The notes beneath the pieces were generated by a model. The model searched no databases, was not told where the DNA came from, and worked only from the letters and a program-made list of their open reading frames with translations. Made by a program: the position numbers and the translations under genes. Source: Rubrobacter calidifluminis (GTDB lineage Bacteria; Actinomycetota; Rubrobacteria; Rubrobacterales; Rubrobacteraceae). From it: 64,000 nt of DNA. The DNA lies in the NCBI RefSeq assembly GCF_028617075.1, contig NZ_JAQKGV010000003.1, forward strand, positions 62,001 to 126,000, written 5' to 3'. This document shows positions 19,144-26,895 of the stretch, piece after piece (the first letter of the stretch is position 1; each line of letters begins with the position of its first letter).

Positions 19144-20239
19144 GGCGCAGGTCGTTCTGCTGCTCTTCACGCTGGCAACCGCCCTCGGCTTCGACTTCAC
19201 CAACGGCTTCCACGACACCGCCAACGCCATCGCCACGACGGTCGGCACCCGGGCACTACCGCCCTATGTCGCGGTCCTTTTCTCGGCCGCGCTCAACCTG
19301 ATCGGGGCGGTCGTCGCGACCCAGCTGTTGCACGCCACGGTCGCCAACACGATCGGCAGTCTGGTTGGACCTTCGGGGGGTGTCGGGCTCGCGGAGATCA
19401 TAGCCGTCCTGTTCGGGGCGATAGCGTGGAACCTGATCACCTGGAGGGCCGGTCTGCCATCCAGCTCCTCGCACGCGTTGATCGGTGCGCTCATCGGGAT
19501 GGGCATCGCGGCCTACGGGGCGGGCGCGGTGGCCTGGGACGAGGTCTACCCGGTGTTCGTCGCGCTCGTCGCCTCCCCGGTGATCGGGCTCGTCGCGGCG
19601 TACATAGCCACCGTCGTGCTGCTCAACGTCTTCCGAAGGGCCCGCCCGAGCCGCGCCAACGACGCCTTCCGCAAGCTCCAGATCCTCTCCAGCGCTTTCG
19701 TCTCCTTCAGCCACGGGGCGAACGACGCCCAGAAGACCATGGCGATCATAACGCTGGCGCTGCTCAGTTCCGGCTTCATAGGCAGCTTCGCGGTGCCCCT
19801 GTGGGTCGTTCTGGCCTCCGCGCTCGCGATCGCGCTCGGCACCTGGGCCGGCGGGTGGAGGATCATCCGCACGCTCGGCAGCAGGATCATCCAGATGGAG
19901 CCGGTCCACGGCTTCGCGGCCCAGACGGTCGGAGCCCTGGTGATCCAGGCGGCCACCTCCTGGGGCTTTCCGGTCAGCACGACGCACGTGATCTCCGGCT
20001 CGGTGATGGGGGCAGGTGCGACGAAGAGGTTCAGCGCGGTGCGCTGGGGGGTGGCCTGGCGGATAGTGTGGGCCTGGATCCTCACGGTACCAGCCTCCGC
20101 GGCGCTCGCGGCGCTGGCGACGCTTTTCGCCCAAACCGAGTGGTACGCGAGTGCCGTCCTGGTCCTCCTGCTCGCGGCCGCTGCGGTCTACTACTTCGTC
20201 CTGCGCACCCGCCGCCGCAAGGCCAAAGGCACGCTCTAG
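19136..20239 (+). CDS. pit: Pit family low-affinity inorganic phosphate transporter
   Basis: A 367-residue PiT/PHO-4 permease with about ten membrane helices. It carries both halves of the signature repeat: GFDFTNGFHDTANAIATTVGTR at the N-terminus and SFSHGANDAQKTM in the second half, plus VSTTHVISGSVMGAG. It imports phosphate or metal-phosphate driven by protons. It is coupled to the DUF47 gene. Its stop overlaps by 4 bp the stop of the convergent hydrolase gene. Confidence 0.95.
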   Translation: MHEAQVVLLLFTLATALGFDFTNGFHDTANAIATTVGTRALPPYVAVLFSAALNLIGAVVATQLLHATVANTIGSLVGPSGGVGLAEIIAVLFGAIAWNLITWRAGLPSSSSHALIGALIGMGIAAYGAGAVAWDEVYPVFVALVASPVIGLVAAYIATVVLLNVFRRARPSRANDAFRKLQILSSAFVSFSHGANDAQKTMAIITLALLSSGFIGSFAVPLWVVLASALAIALGTWAGGWRIIRTLGSRIIQMEPVHGFAAQTVGALVIQAATSWGFPVSTTHVISGSVMGAGATKRFSAVRWGVAWRIVWAWILTVPASAALAALATLFAQTEWYASAVLVLLLAAAAVYYFVLRTRRRKAKGTL

Positions 20240-21114
20240 CGCGTCCAGCCTTCGAGGAGCACCCCGGCCCACCGGCCGACGGCCGGCTCCCACATGAGCG
20301 TGTAGTGGTTGGTGTCCTCCAGGAGGATCGACCCTCTCACGTCGAACGAGTCCTCCATCCGACGCCGCACGTTCTCGGAGATGAGCGGCGCGCTCCCCGG
20401 GAAGAACCCCTCCGCGGCGCGCACCAGCGCGACCGGGCACGAGATGCGGCCCATCTCCGCGGTGGTCAACGCCGAGCGGGCGACGTCCTCCGCATCCTCC
20501 GTACAGGCCACTAAAGAGGCCTTGGGCCGGTAGCCACCTTCGACCTCCTCCAGGTCGTAGCGGTAGTAATCGGCGAGTTCAGGCGTCAGATCCCGCATCG
20601 TCACCCCCTCTTCCGGATACCAGAAACGGAGGTAATCGTCGGGGCTCTCGAAGGTCATCCGGAGCCGGCTGAAGGAGCGGGCGAGCCCCTCGGAGACCCC
20701 GCCGGAGAGCTCTTCCCGCCCCTCCACCCGCGGCCAGCCGCCGTCGAGAAGCACGAGCGCCCGCACCCGTTCGGGGTGCGAGAGCGCCACCCTCTGCGCG
20801 ACGAACGCCCCCATCGAATGTCCGGCGAGCGTGGCCCGCTCCAGGCCGAAATGGTCTAGCACCCGCACCACGTCGCGCGCGTGGGCCTCGAGCCCGTAGG
20901 AGCCGGGGCCGGGCTTCTCCGAGTCCCCCCGGCCCCGCAGGTCAACCCCGATGAGCGGCCGCCCGCCGGCAAGACGCCTCGCGAGCGCGTTGAACGAGCG
21001 GTGCTGGGAGCTGATCCCGTGCAGGCAAACCACCGGCTCGTCCCCTCTGCCGGACCACCAGACGGCGAGCCCGACCTCCCCGTCTACCAGCTCTCTCCGC
21101 CAGAGATCAGACAA
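20236..21114 (-). CDS. Alpha/beta hydrolase
   Basis: A 292-residue alpha/beta-hydrolase: oxyanion region VVCLHGISSQHRSF, nucleophile elbow GHSMGAFVAQ, an acidic residue in the ALVRAAEGFF region and a terminal DTNHYTLMWEP that supplies the catalytic histidine. The substrate is unknown; relatives include epoxide hydrolases and esterases. The TTG at 21114 has GGGAGGGAGG six bases upstream; a GTG at 21144 would add ten residues without a ribosome site. Confidence 0.85.
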   Translation of the reverse strand: MSDLWRRELVDGEVGLAVWWSGRGDEPVVCLHGISSQHRSFNALARRLAGGRPLIGVDLRGRGDSEKPGPGSYGLEAHARDVVRVLDHFGLERATLAGHSMGAFVAQRVALSHPERVRALVLLDGGWPRVEGREELSGGVSEGLARSFSRLRMTFESPDDYLRFWYPEEGVTMRDLTPELADYYRYDLEEVEGGYRPKASLVACTEDAEDVARSALTTAEMGRISCPVALVRAAEGFFPGSAPLISENVRRRMEDSFDVRGSILLEDTNHYTLMWEPAVGRWAGVLLEGWTR

Positions 21115-21171
21115 GATCCGCCTCCCTCCCGTACGCCTGAGCACGCCCGCATCCCTTCACCTCATAGCAGT

Positions 21172-22065
21172 TCATCGACCCGACGCCTTGCGCCAGACCA
21201 GCTCCGCCGTCGCCAAATCCTCCACCGCGAGCCCCACCGACTTGAACAGCGTGATCTCCTCTTCCGACCGCCGGCCGGGCTTCACCCCGGCGACGACCTC
21301 CCCGATCTCGGCGAAGATCTCCCCGGCGGCCCTCACGTCTCCCGCCTCCTTCATCGCGGCCTCCCGGGAATCCACGTAGAGGATAGCCCTCCGCAGCACC
21401 CCGTCGTCGAGTTCCCGCCACTCGGGGCGGGGTGCGCCGACCGCGTTCACGTGCGCTCCCGGTGAGAGCCATTCCCCGAAGAGCACGGGATCGGGCGAAG
21501 TCGTCGCCGTTACCACAACATCCGCCCCCCGCACCGCCTCCTCCGCTGAGGCTGTCGCGATCGCCCCGTGCTCCTCGGCGAACGCCCTGGCCCGGCGCGG
21601 GCTCCACACCCTCACCTCCCGGAAATCCCGCACCAGTCCGAGCGCCTCCAGGTGGCTGCGTGCCTGCGCGCCGGCCCCGAGGATCGCGAGCACAGCTGCA
21701 TCACGCCGGGCGAGGTACTCCGTGGCTACTGCAGAGACCGCCGCGGTACGCACCTCGGTTATGAGCCGCCCGTCCATGCTCACCAGCGGCTCACCGGTCT
21801 CGGGCCTGAAGAGCAGGATCTCGGCGTGGTGGGTCGGAACCCCCTCGTTGTGCGGGTAGAGCGAGACCAGCTTGGCCCCGAGCGCGCTACCGGTGTACGC
21901 GGGCATGACGCCGAGAAAGCCCCGGTAATCTAAGACCGGGACCATGACGCGCCCGGGCTGTACCACCCTGCCGCCCGAGAAGTCCGCGAGGGCGTGCTCC
22001 ATCGCGGAGATCACCTCTTCCATGCTCAGGAAACGCCCGACACCCGCCTCGTCGAGCCTCAGCAA
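21172..22065 (-). CDS. Ornithine cyclodeaminase / mu-crystallin family protein
   Basis: A 297-residue NAD(P)-dependent enzyme of the OCD family. The N-terminal half has GAKLVSLYPHNEGVPTHHAE with the family lysine and EVRTAAVSAVAT; the Rossmann half has LAILGAGAQARSHLEAL. Family members include ornithine cyclodeaminase, alanine dehydrogenase and ketimine reductases; the exact reaction is not predictable. The TTG start at 22065 has GAGAGG at 8 nt. It is divergent from the hydrolase at 22206 and upstream of the hydrolase ending at 20236, probably in one operon. Confidence 0.88.
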   Translation of the reverse strand: MLRLDEAGVGRFLSMEEVISAMEHALADFSGGRVVQPGRVMVPVLDYRGFLGVMPAYTGSALGAKLVSLYPHNEGVPTHHAEILLFRPETGEPLVSMDGRLITEVRTAAVSAVATEYLARRDAAVLAILGAGAQARSHLEALGLVRDFREVRVWSPRRARAFAEEHGAIATASAEEAVRGADVVVTATTSPDPVLFGEWLSPGAHVNAVGAPRPEWRELDDGVLRRAILYVDSREAAMKEAGDVRAAGEIFAEIGEVVAGVKPGRRSEEEITLFKSVGLAVEDLATAELVWRKASGR

Positions 22066-22205
22066 CGGAGTTCCCTCTCCCAGGTCTCCACCATGTGTTC
22101 ATGATGCCACCCTTTCGTACCGGCTGCACCCCGAGGACCGGGCGCGTGGCAATCCACGCCGCTAAACTTCCTTCCATACTGGAGACCACACGAGGAGGAG
22201 AGACG

Positions 22206-23267
22206 TTGCAGGACAACACGCCGCTTCTGGAAGGCGTTCGTTCGAAAACCGTGCAGACCTCCCGCCTCCGCACGCACCTGCTGGAGAGCGGCCCCGAAGA
22301 GGGGATACCGGTGCTCATGATCCACGGGAACGTCTCCTCCTCGCGCTTCTTCGAGGAGACGCTCGCGGCCTTCCCGCAGGGTTTCCGTGGCCTCGCCCCC
22401 GACCTCAGGGGCTTCGGCGATTCCGAGGTCGCCCCCGTGGACGCCACCCGCGGCCTCAGGGACTTCTCCGATGACCTCTTCGCGCTGGTCGAGTCACTCG
22501 GGCTCCAGGGAACGCGGCTGCACCTCGCCGGCTGGTCCATGGGAGGTGCGATCGCGCTGCAATACACCATGGACCACCCGCAGAAGGTCGCCTCGATCAC
22601 GCTCATAGACCCCATGTCACCCTACGGTTTCGGGGGAACGAAAGACGAGGGCGGCACCCCCTGCTGGCCGGACTTCGCCGGCTCCGGAGGCGGGACCGCC
22701 AACCCGGAGTTCGTCCGCCGTCTCTCGGAGGGCGATCGCACGGACGAGGACGCAAACTCTCCGCGCAACGTGATGCGGCAGTTCTACTTCAAGCCTCCCT
22801 TCGAGCCGGAACGGGAAGAGGTCTACCTCTCCTCGATGCTCTCCACCGCGACCGGTGAGGACAACTACCCCGGCGACCTCACCACCTCCCCCAACTGGCC
22901 CGGTCTCGCCCCCGGCAGGCGCGGCGTCAACAACGCAATCTCCCCCAGGTACTGCAACCTCTCCGGTTTCGCCGGGATCGAACCGAAACCGCCCGTGCTC
23001 TGGGTGCGGGGCGCAGACGATGTGATCGTCTCCGACGAATCGCTATTAGATTTCGGGACCCTCGGACGACTCGGGGCCGTCCCGGACTGGCCGGGTGAGG
23101 AAGTCTACCCCCCGCAGCCGATGGTCTCGCAGATGCGGGTCCTGCTCGAGAACTACGCCGCCGTGGGCGGCTCATTCCGGGAAGAGGTCATCGAGGACTG
23201 CGGCCACTCCCCGCACGTCGAGAAGCCGGACGTCTTCCGCAACCTCTTCTTCGGCTTCCTCTCATGA
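22206..23267 (+). CDS. Alpha/beta hydrolase
   Basis: 353 residues from a TTG start with GAGGAGGAG at ~7 nt; the open frame extends upstream to 22095 but that stretch has no ribosome site and no family sequence. Signatures: VLMIHGNVSSSRFF, DLRGFGDSE, nucleophile elbow LAGWSMGGAIALQ, and terminal IEDCGHSPHVEKP with the catalytic histidine. A large cap region (residues ~135-270) rich in aromatic and acidic residues sets it apart from small esterases. It overlaps the haloacid-dehalogenase-like gene by 4 bp (ATGA), implying shared function. Confidence 0.87.
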   Translation: MQDNTPLLEGVRSKTVQTSRLRTHLLESGPEEGIPVLMIHGNVSSSRFFEETLAAFPQGFRGLAPDLRGFGDSEVAPVDATRGLRDFSDDLFALVESLGLQGTRLHLAGWSMGGAIALQYTMDHPQKVASITLIDPMSPYGFGGTKDEGGTPCWPDFAGSGGGTANPEFVRRLSEGDRTDEDANSPRNVMRQFYFKPPFEPEREEVYLSSMLSTATGEDNYPGDLTTSPNWPGLAPGRRGVNNAISPRYCNLSGFAGIEPKPPVLWVRGADDVIVSDESLLDFGTLGRLGAVPDWPGEEVYPPQPMVSQMRVLLENYAAVGGSFREEVIEDCGHSPHVEKPDVFRNLFFGFLS

Positions 23268-23980
23268 CGATGGAGATCAGGGCGCTCGCCTTCGACGTCT
23301 TCGGGACCGTGGTCGACTGGCGTTCCTCGATCATCCGGGAGGGCGAGGAGCTGAGCAGAAAGAAGGATCTCGCCGTGGATTGGGCCGCCTTCGCCGACGC
23401 CTGGCGCGCCGGCTACCGGCCCTCACTGGAGCGGGTGCGGCGAGGTGAGATCCCATGGAAGAAACTCGACGCCCTGCACCGCGCCTCGCTCGAAGAGCTC
23501 GTGGAGAGGTTCGGGATCGAAGGTTTGGACGAGGCCGAGAAGGACCATCTGAACAAAGTCTGGCACCGGCTCGACCCCTGGCCGGACGTTCCGGAGGGTC
23601 TCGCGCGCCTGCGGGAAAGACACATACTTGCCACCCTCTCCAACGGCAACGTCTCGCTGTTGGTCGAGATGGCGAAGCGGTCCTCCCTCCCGTGGGACCT
23701 CATCCTCTCGGCCGAGCTCGTCCGGCGCTACAAGCCGGACCCGGAGGTCTACCTGATGGTCCCCCGGCTGCTCGACCTGGAGCCGCAGGAGGTGATGATG
23801 GTCGCCGCCCACCCCGACGACCTGCGCGCCGCCGCAGACGTCGGGCTCGCCACCGCGCTGGTGCGGCGGCCGCTGGAGTTCGGGCCCGGCAGGAGCTTCC
23901 GGATACCGGAGTCCGGCTTCGACCTCGTCGCGGGAGACTTCGTCGAGCTGGCGCGAAGGCTCTCTGGCCAGAGGGACTAA
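23264..23980 (+). CDS. HAD-superfamily hydrolase, haloacid dehalogenase type II-like
   Basis: A 238-residue HAD protein resembling (S)-2-haloacid dehalogenases. Motif I is FDVFGTVVDWR (nucleophile Asp), motif II ATLSNGN, motif III lysine in RRYKPDPEVY and motif IV MMVAAHPDDLRAA, all as in the DehII/HAD-type II group. A phosphatase or another HAD activity is possible. It is translationally coupled to the preceding alpha/beta hydrolase and converges with the siroheme decarboxylase gene, overlapping its stop by 4 bp. Confidence 0.88.
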   Translation: MTMEIRALAFDVFGTVVDWRSSIIREGEELSRKKDLAVDWAAFADAWRAGYRPSLERVRRGEIPWKKLDALHRASLEELVERFGIEGLDEAEKDHLNKVWHRLDPWPDVPEGLARLRERHILATLSNGNVSLLVEMAKRSSLPWDLILSAELVRRYKPDPEVYLMVPRLLDLEPQEVMMVAAHPDDLRAAADVGLATALVRRPLEFGPGRSFRIPESGFDLVAGDFVELARRLSGQRD

Positions 23981-25032
23981 CGCAGGACCCCGGCGTAGAG
24001 GCGCTCCCAGGCCTCCATCTCCGGGGTGAAGTAGCGCACGCGGGTCTTCTTGTACTCGCGGGTCGAGTAGAGCGAGTCGTACTCGGTGATGCCGCTCTCC
24101 TCGGACATCGCTTTCAGCACCGCCTCGCACTCCTCCTTCGAGCGGCCGTGGACCATCGAGAAGATCGAGTACGGCCAGTCCTCGTAGACGGGCCGCTCGT
24201 AACAGTGCGAGACCGCCTGATAGCCGGCGAACATCGCCCCCACCTCGTCCACCCGCTCCCTGGGCACCTTCCAGACCCCCATCGCATTCGCCCGGAAGCC
24301 GGCCTTGCGGTGGTAGAGCACGGCCGCGAAGCGCCGCATGATCCTGCGCGATCTGAGATCCTGCGCCCGCTCGATCAGCTCGGCAGCGTCCATCCCTGCC
24401 TGCTCGGCCCACAGGTCGAAGGGCCTGGGGGTCAGCGGCAGGTCCTCCTGCAGGATGCGGATCGCTGCCTTGTCCTCCTCGGTTATGTTGCGGTCAGCCG
24501 CCTGACGGTCGCCCTCGCCGTACGCCGGGGTCTCCTTGCGGGGCGTGGCGCCCTCCTTCATGTCCAGCGTCACCCCGATCTTGAACAGCTTCAGGGTGGG
24601 AAGGATGCGGGTCTTCTCTGCTCCGCTGATCCTGTGCAGAACCTCCACTGTACCCTCCAGCCCGAGCCTGGAGTCCGGCGGCACCGCGACCGTGTACCAG
24701 AGGTTGAACTCGTTGTCCCTCTCGTAGTTGTGCGAGACACCGGGGTGGGAGTTTATGGCCTTCGCCCCCTCCCGCAGGTGTTCCGGGGGTATCCTGGAGG
24801 CCACCAGGCTCGAGTCATAGCCCAGCACACGGGTGTCGAAGATGGCGCTTATCTGTCTTATGACCCTCGTTCTCTTCAGGGCTTCTATACGCCGGATCAC
24901 GTCGTGATCTGACAGCCCGAGCCCGGCTCCCAGCTCCGCGAAAGGTTCCCTCACCAGCGGCAGGTCACGCTGGAGGAGGTTGAGAATCTCTTTGTCTGCC
25001 GTATCCATCATGCGAGACGTCGTGCTTATCAA
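23977..25032 (-). CDS. Fused siroheme decarboxylase (AhbA-AhbB / NirD-NirL-like)
   Basis: A 351-residue tandem of two Lrp/AsnC-like units. Each unit has an N-terminal winged-helix (ILNLLQRDLPL, IRILQEDLPL) and a ferredoxin-like domain with the hallmark PGVSHNYER (unit 1) and QAVSHCYERP (unit 2) histidine motifs of siroheme decarboxylases. Such enzymes convert siroheme to 12,18-didecarboxysiroheme for haem or haem d1. Here the two subunits are fused. Generic annotation as an Lrp regulator is the usual misnaming. TTG at 25032 or ATG at 25011 may be the start. No ahbC, ahbD or nir genes are nearby, so the pathway is not shown by the window. Confidence 0.85.
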   Translation of the reverse strand: MISTTSRMMDTADKEILNLLQRDLPLVREPFAELGAGLGLSDHDVIRRIEALKRTRVIRQISAIFDTRVLGYDSSLVASRIPPEHLREGAKAINSHPGVSHNYERDNEFNLWYTVAVPPDSRLGLEGTVEVLHRISGAEKTRILPTLKLFKIGVTLDMKEGATPRKETPAYGEGDRQAADRNITEEDKAAIRILQEDLPLTPRPFDLWAEQAGMDAAELIERAQDLRSRRIMRRFAAVLYHRKAGFRANAMGVWKVPRERVDEVGAMFAGYQAVSHCYERPVYEDWPYSIFSMVHGRSKEECEAVLKAMSEESGITEYDSLYSTREYKKTRVRYFTPEMEAWERLYAGVLR

Positions 25033-25084
25033 GGCTGCAGATCCCTCTCAAAAACGTTTCTCCCTTTGCAAACAGATAATATCA

Positions 25085-25118
25085 GCCCGCACTCGGGCAA
25101 TACCAGTAAAATTTTTAC
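25085..25118. promoter_or_regulatory. Hairpin and palindrome between uracil-DNA glycosylase and siroheme decarboxylase
   Basis: Two symmetrical elements lie in the 93-bp gap: GCCCG-CACT-CGGGC (25085-25098), a 5-bp stem that could end the glycosylase transcript, and GTAAAA-T-TTTTAC (25106-25118), a perfect 6-1-6 palindrome of operator type. The assignment is tentative. Confidence 0.35.
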
Positions 25119-25125
25119 CCCGCCT

Positions 25126-25773
25126 CTAGCCTCGCCGGGCCTCCAGCGCCTTCAGGTACTCGGCGTGGACTGCCTGGATGTCCTTCCAGACCAGGCGTTT
25201 GGTCTGCTTGAGCTCTTCCCCGTGCTGGCGCAGGACGTAGGCCGGGTGAAAGGTCGCCATCGCCTTCGCTCCGAAGGCCTCGTACCAGCGCCCGCGGTCG
25301 CGGGTGATCCTGAAGTCCCTGTCTATTATCGTCTTGGCCGCGGGCCCACCGAGACAAAGTATGATATCCGGCTTTATAGCTTCGATCTGGGCTCGCAGGT
25401 AGGGGTTGCAGGCGTTTATCTCCGCGGTCCGGGGTTGCCGGTTTCTCACCCGCCCGTTCTCCTCGATGGCGGCGCGGCACTTCACTATGTTGGTCAGGTA
25501 AACGTCGTCGCGGGTCAGATTGACAGCGGCGAGTATGTCGTCGAGCAGCTTTCCGGCCCTGCCGACGAAGGGCAGACCCGTGGCATCCTCATTCTCCCCA
25601 GGCCCCTCGCCGACGAGCATCAGAGGCGAGTAGGGGTCACCACTACCGAAGACGGTGTTGGTGCGTGTGCTCGCGAGGTCGCACTTGGTACACACCGAGA
25701 CCTGGCGCGCCAGCTCGGCGAGTCTTCCCTCGCGGTCCTCCCCTCCCTCCAGGGTGTCGAACAGGCTATCCAA
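25126..25773 (-). CDS. Uracil-DNA glycosylase, family 4 (Fe-S type)
   Basis: A 215-residue type-4 uracil-DNA glycosylase that removes uracil from DNA in base excision repair. Visible are the N-terminal cysteines VCTKCDLASTRT, the active-site block GEGPGENEDATGLPFVGRAGKLLD, a third cysteine in TNIVKCR and a fourth in ACNPYL for the 4Fe-4S cluster, and AMATFHPAYVLR near the C-terminus. The start is chosen as TTG at 25773 because GGAGGG lies 4-5 nt upstream; a GTG at 25824 would add 17 residues. Confidence 0.92.
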   Translation of the reverse strand: MDSLFDTLEGGEDREGRLAELARQVSVCTKCDLASTRTNTVFGSGDPYSPLMLVGEGPGENEDATGLPFVGRAGKLLDDILAAVNLTRDDVYLTNIVKCRAAIEENGRVRNRQPRTAEINACNPYLRAQIEAIKPDIILCLGGPAAKTIIDRDFRITRDRGRWYEAFGAKAMATFHPAYVLRQHGEELKQTKRLVWKDIQAVHAEYLKALEARRG

Positions 25774-25852
25774 GATCCCTCCAGCACCTAGGTTCTCTCT
25801 GCTCCACAATCTCCGGCCCCACACATTCTACATGTCCGCGTGGAGGGGGCTT

Positions 25853-26429
25853 CTAGAGGCTGGCGTACAGGCAGACCGGCCCCCCATCTTCTCCACCCGG
25901 CGGCCGGGCGGTGACGTCGATGGCGCGGCGCTTCTACGGGGACCGGCATCTCCCCTGTCATCCGTCTGGTGCCATCCCAGCTGGCATGCATCGTGCCGAG
26001 GGAGACGGCTCGACCTCCCTCTCTGATGGGTCAGACCCGGTGGGCCAACTTCTGAGGCAGGCTCGGCACGTTGTATACGTCAAGCACCACATCTCCGTTC
26101 GCAGCGTCGATCACGAGCGTGTCGGCGGACGAGATGCCCCGCGTGATGCTGGGTCTGGTGCAATCGCGCCTCCAGAGCCGCCGGCTCTCCTGGTAGAGTC
26201 CGTAATATGCCCAGCCGAGCCCCACCAGAACGGCGAAGGCGGCGAGCGCGGCCCGAGGTCTATCATCCCCGGCCTGTTCCTCACCTCCGGAACTGCGGGC
26301 GAAAACGCGCTCCCTGACATGCTTCGGCGGCTCGACAGGGGCGACGGGGAAGGACAGGAAGCCGAGCCTGCCCGCAGCCTCCCCCAGCCCGGCCCGGCAT
26401 TCCCGGCAGACCGCCAGGGGGGACCTCAC
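25853..26429 (-). pseudogene. Decayed RskA-like anti-sigma factor gene
   Basis: The readable frame has a CRECRAGLGE zinc-finger remnant, a VEPPKHVRERVFAR linker, one membrane helix (~residues 61-78) and an extracytoplasmic start (NGDVVLDVYNVPSLPQK) like RskA-type anti-sigma factors. It stops at a TGA (26033-26031) standing where the family has Trp of the QLW/QVW motif: HRV-stop-PIREGGRAVSLGTM continues in frame. Further on, about 25930, one frameshift is needed to reach DVTARPPGGEDGGPV and a stop at 25853. The 5' part with the first zinc-binding His is missing. No sigma factor gene is adjacent. Confidence 0.7.
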
Positions 26430-26457
26430 GCCGGGTGAACCCCGCTCTCCGGCCGGC

Positions 26458-26811
26458 TCAATCCTCCTCTTCCTCGTCCTCCTCCAGGCTCACGACCGGC
26501 GTACCGAGAGAGAGCCCCTGGCTCTCGATCAGACGCCGCTCGGAGGTGTACGCCTGGACCATCATGACCAGCTCCAGCCGGTCGCGGTCGAGGGGCATGT
26601 TCCCTTCTTGCTCCTGCCTGACGAGCTCCTCGCCCTTCACCTCGAGGGTGCTCTCGAGCTCGCCGATCTTCTTGCGCATCTTGAGCCTGCCGCCGGGGGT
26701 AAGGCGCAGGAAGAGCCGGTTCTCCGGCCCGCGCACGGGGTAGACCCAGGCACTCCTGAGCCAGGACTGCAGTATCTCGTTCCTCATCTCTTCTTTGCTC
26801 TTGAGTTCCAT
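26458..26811 (-). CDS. Hypothetical protein with acidic tail
   Basis: 117 residues, no recognised family. The N-terminal half is amphipathic (EILQSWLRSAWVYPV), the middle is a probable coiled coil (KMRKKIGELESTLEVKGEEL), and the last 10 residues are almost all Glu/Asp. No signal peptide or membrane span. GGAGGAG lies about 12 nt before the ATG. It stands between the anti-sigma factor remnant and the Ser/Thr kinase; no function can be inferred. Confidence 0.6.
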   Translation of the reverse strand: MELKSKEEMRNEILQSWLRSAWVYPVRGPENRLFLRLTPGGRLKMRKKIGELESTLEVKGEELVRQEQEGNMPLDRDRLELVMMVQAYTSERRLIESQGLSLGTPVVSLEEDEEEED

Positions 26812-26895
26812 GGAGATACGATTCTCCTCCAGTAGGGATCATTCACTCACCAAACTCTAACCCCTGGCGGCCACAAACTCTACCAGGAGCTTATC

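Noticed and set aside
23977-25032. Lrp/AsnC transcriptional regulator
   Set aside because: The duplicated architecture with SHxYER motifs in both halves fits siroheme decarboxylase better than a regulator.
26031-26033. The TGA inside the anti-sigma factor remnant as a third selenocysteine codon
   Set aside because: It stands at a Trp, not Cys, position of the family, the gene also has a missing 5' part and a frameshift, and no SECIS-like hairpin follows.
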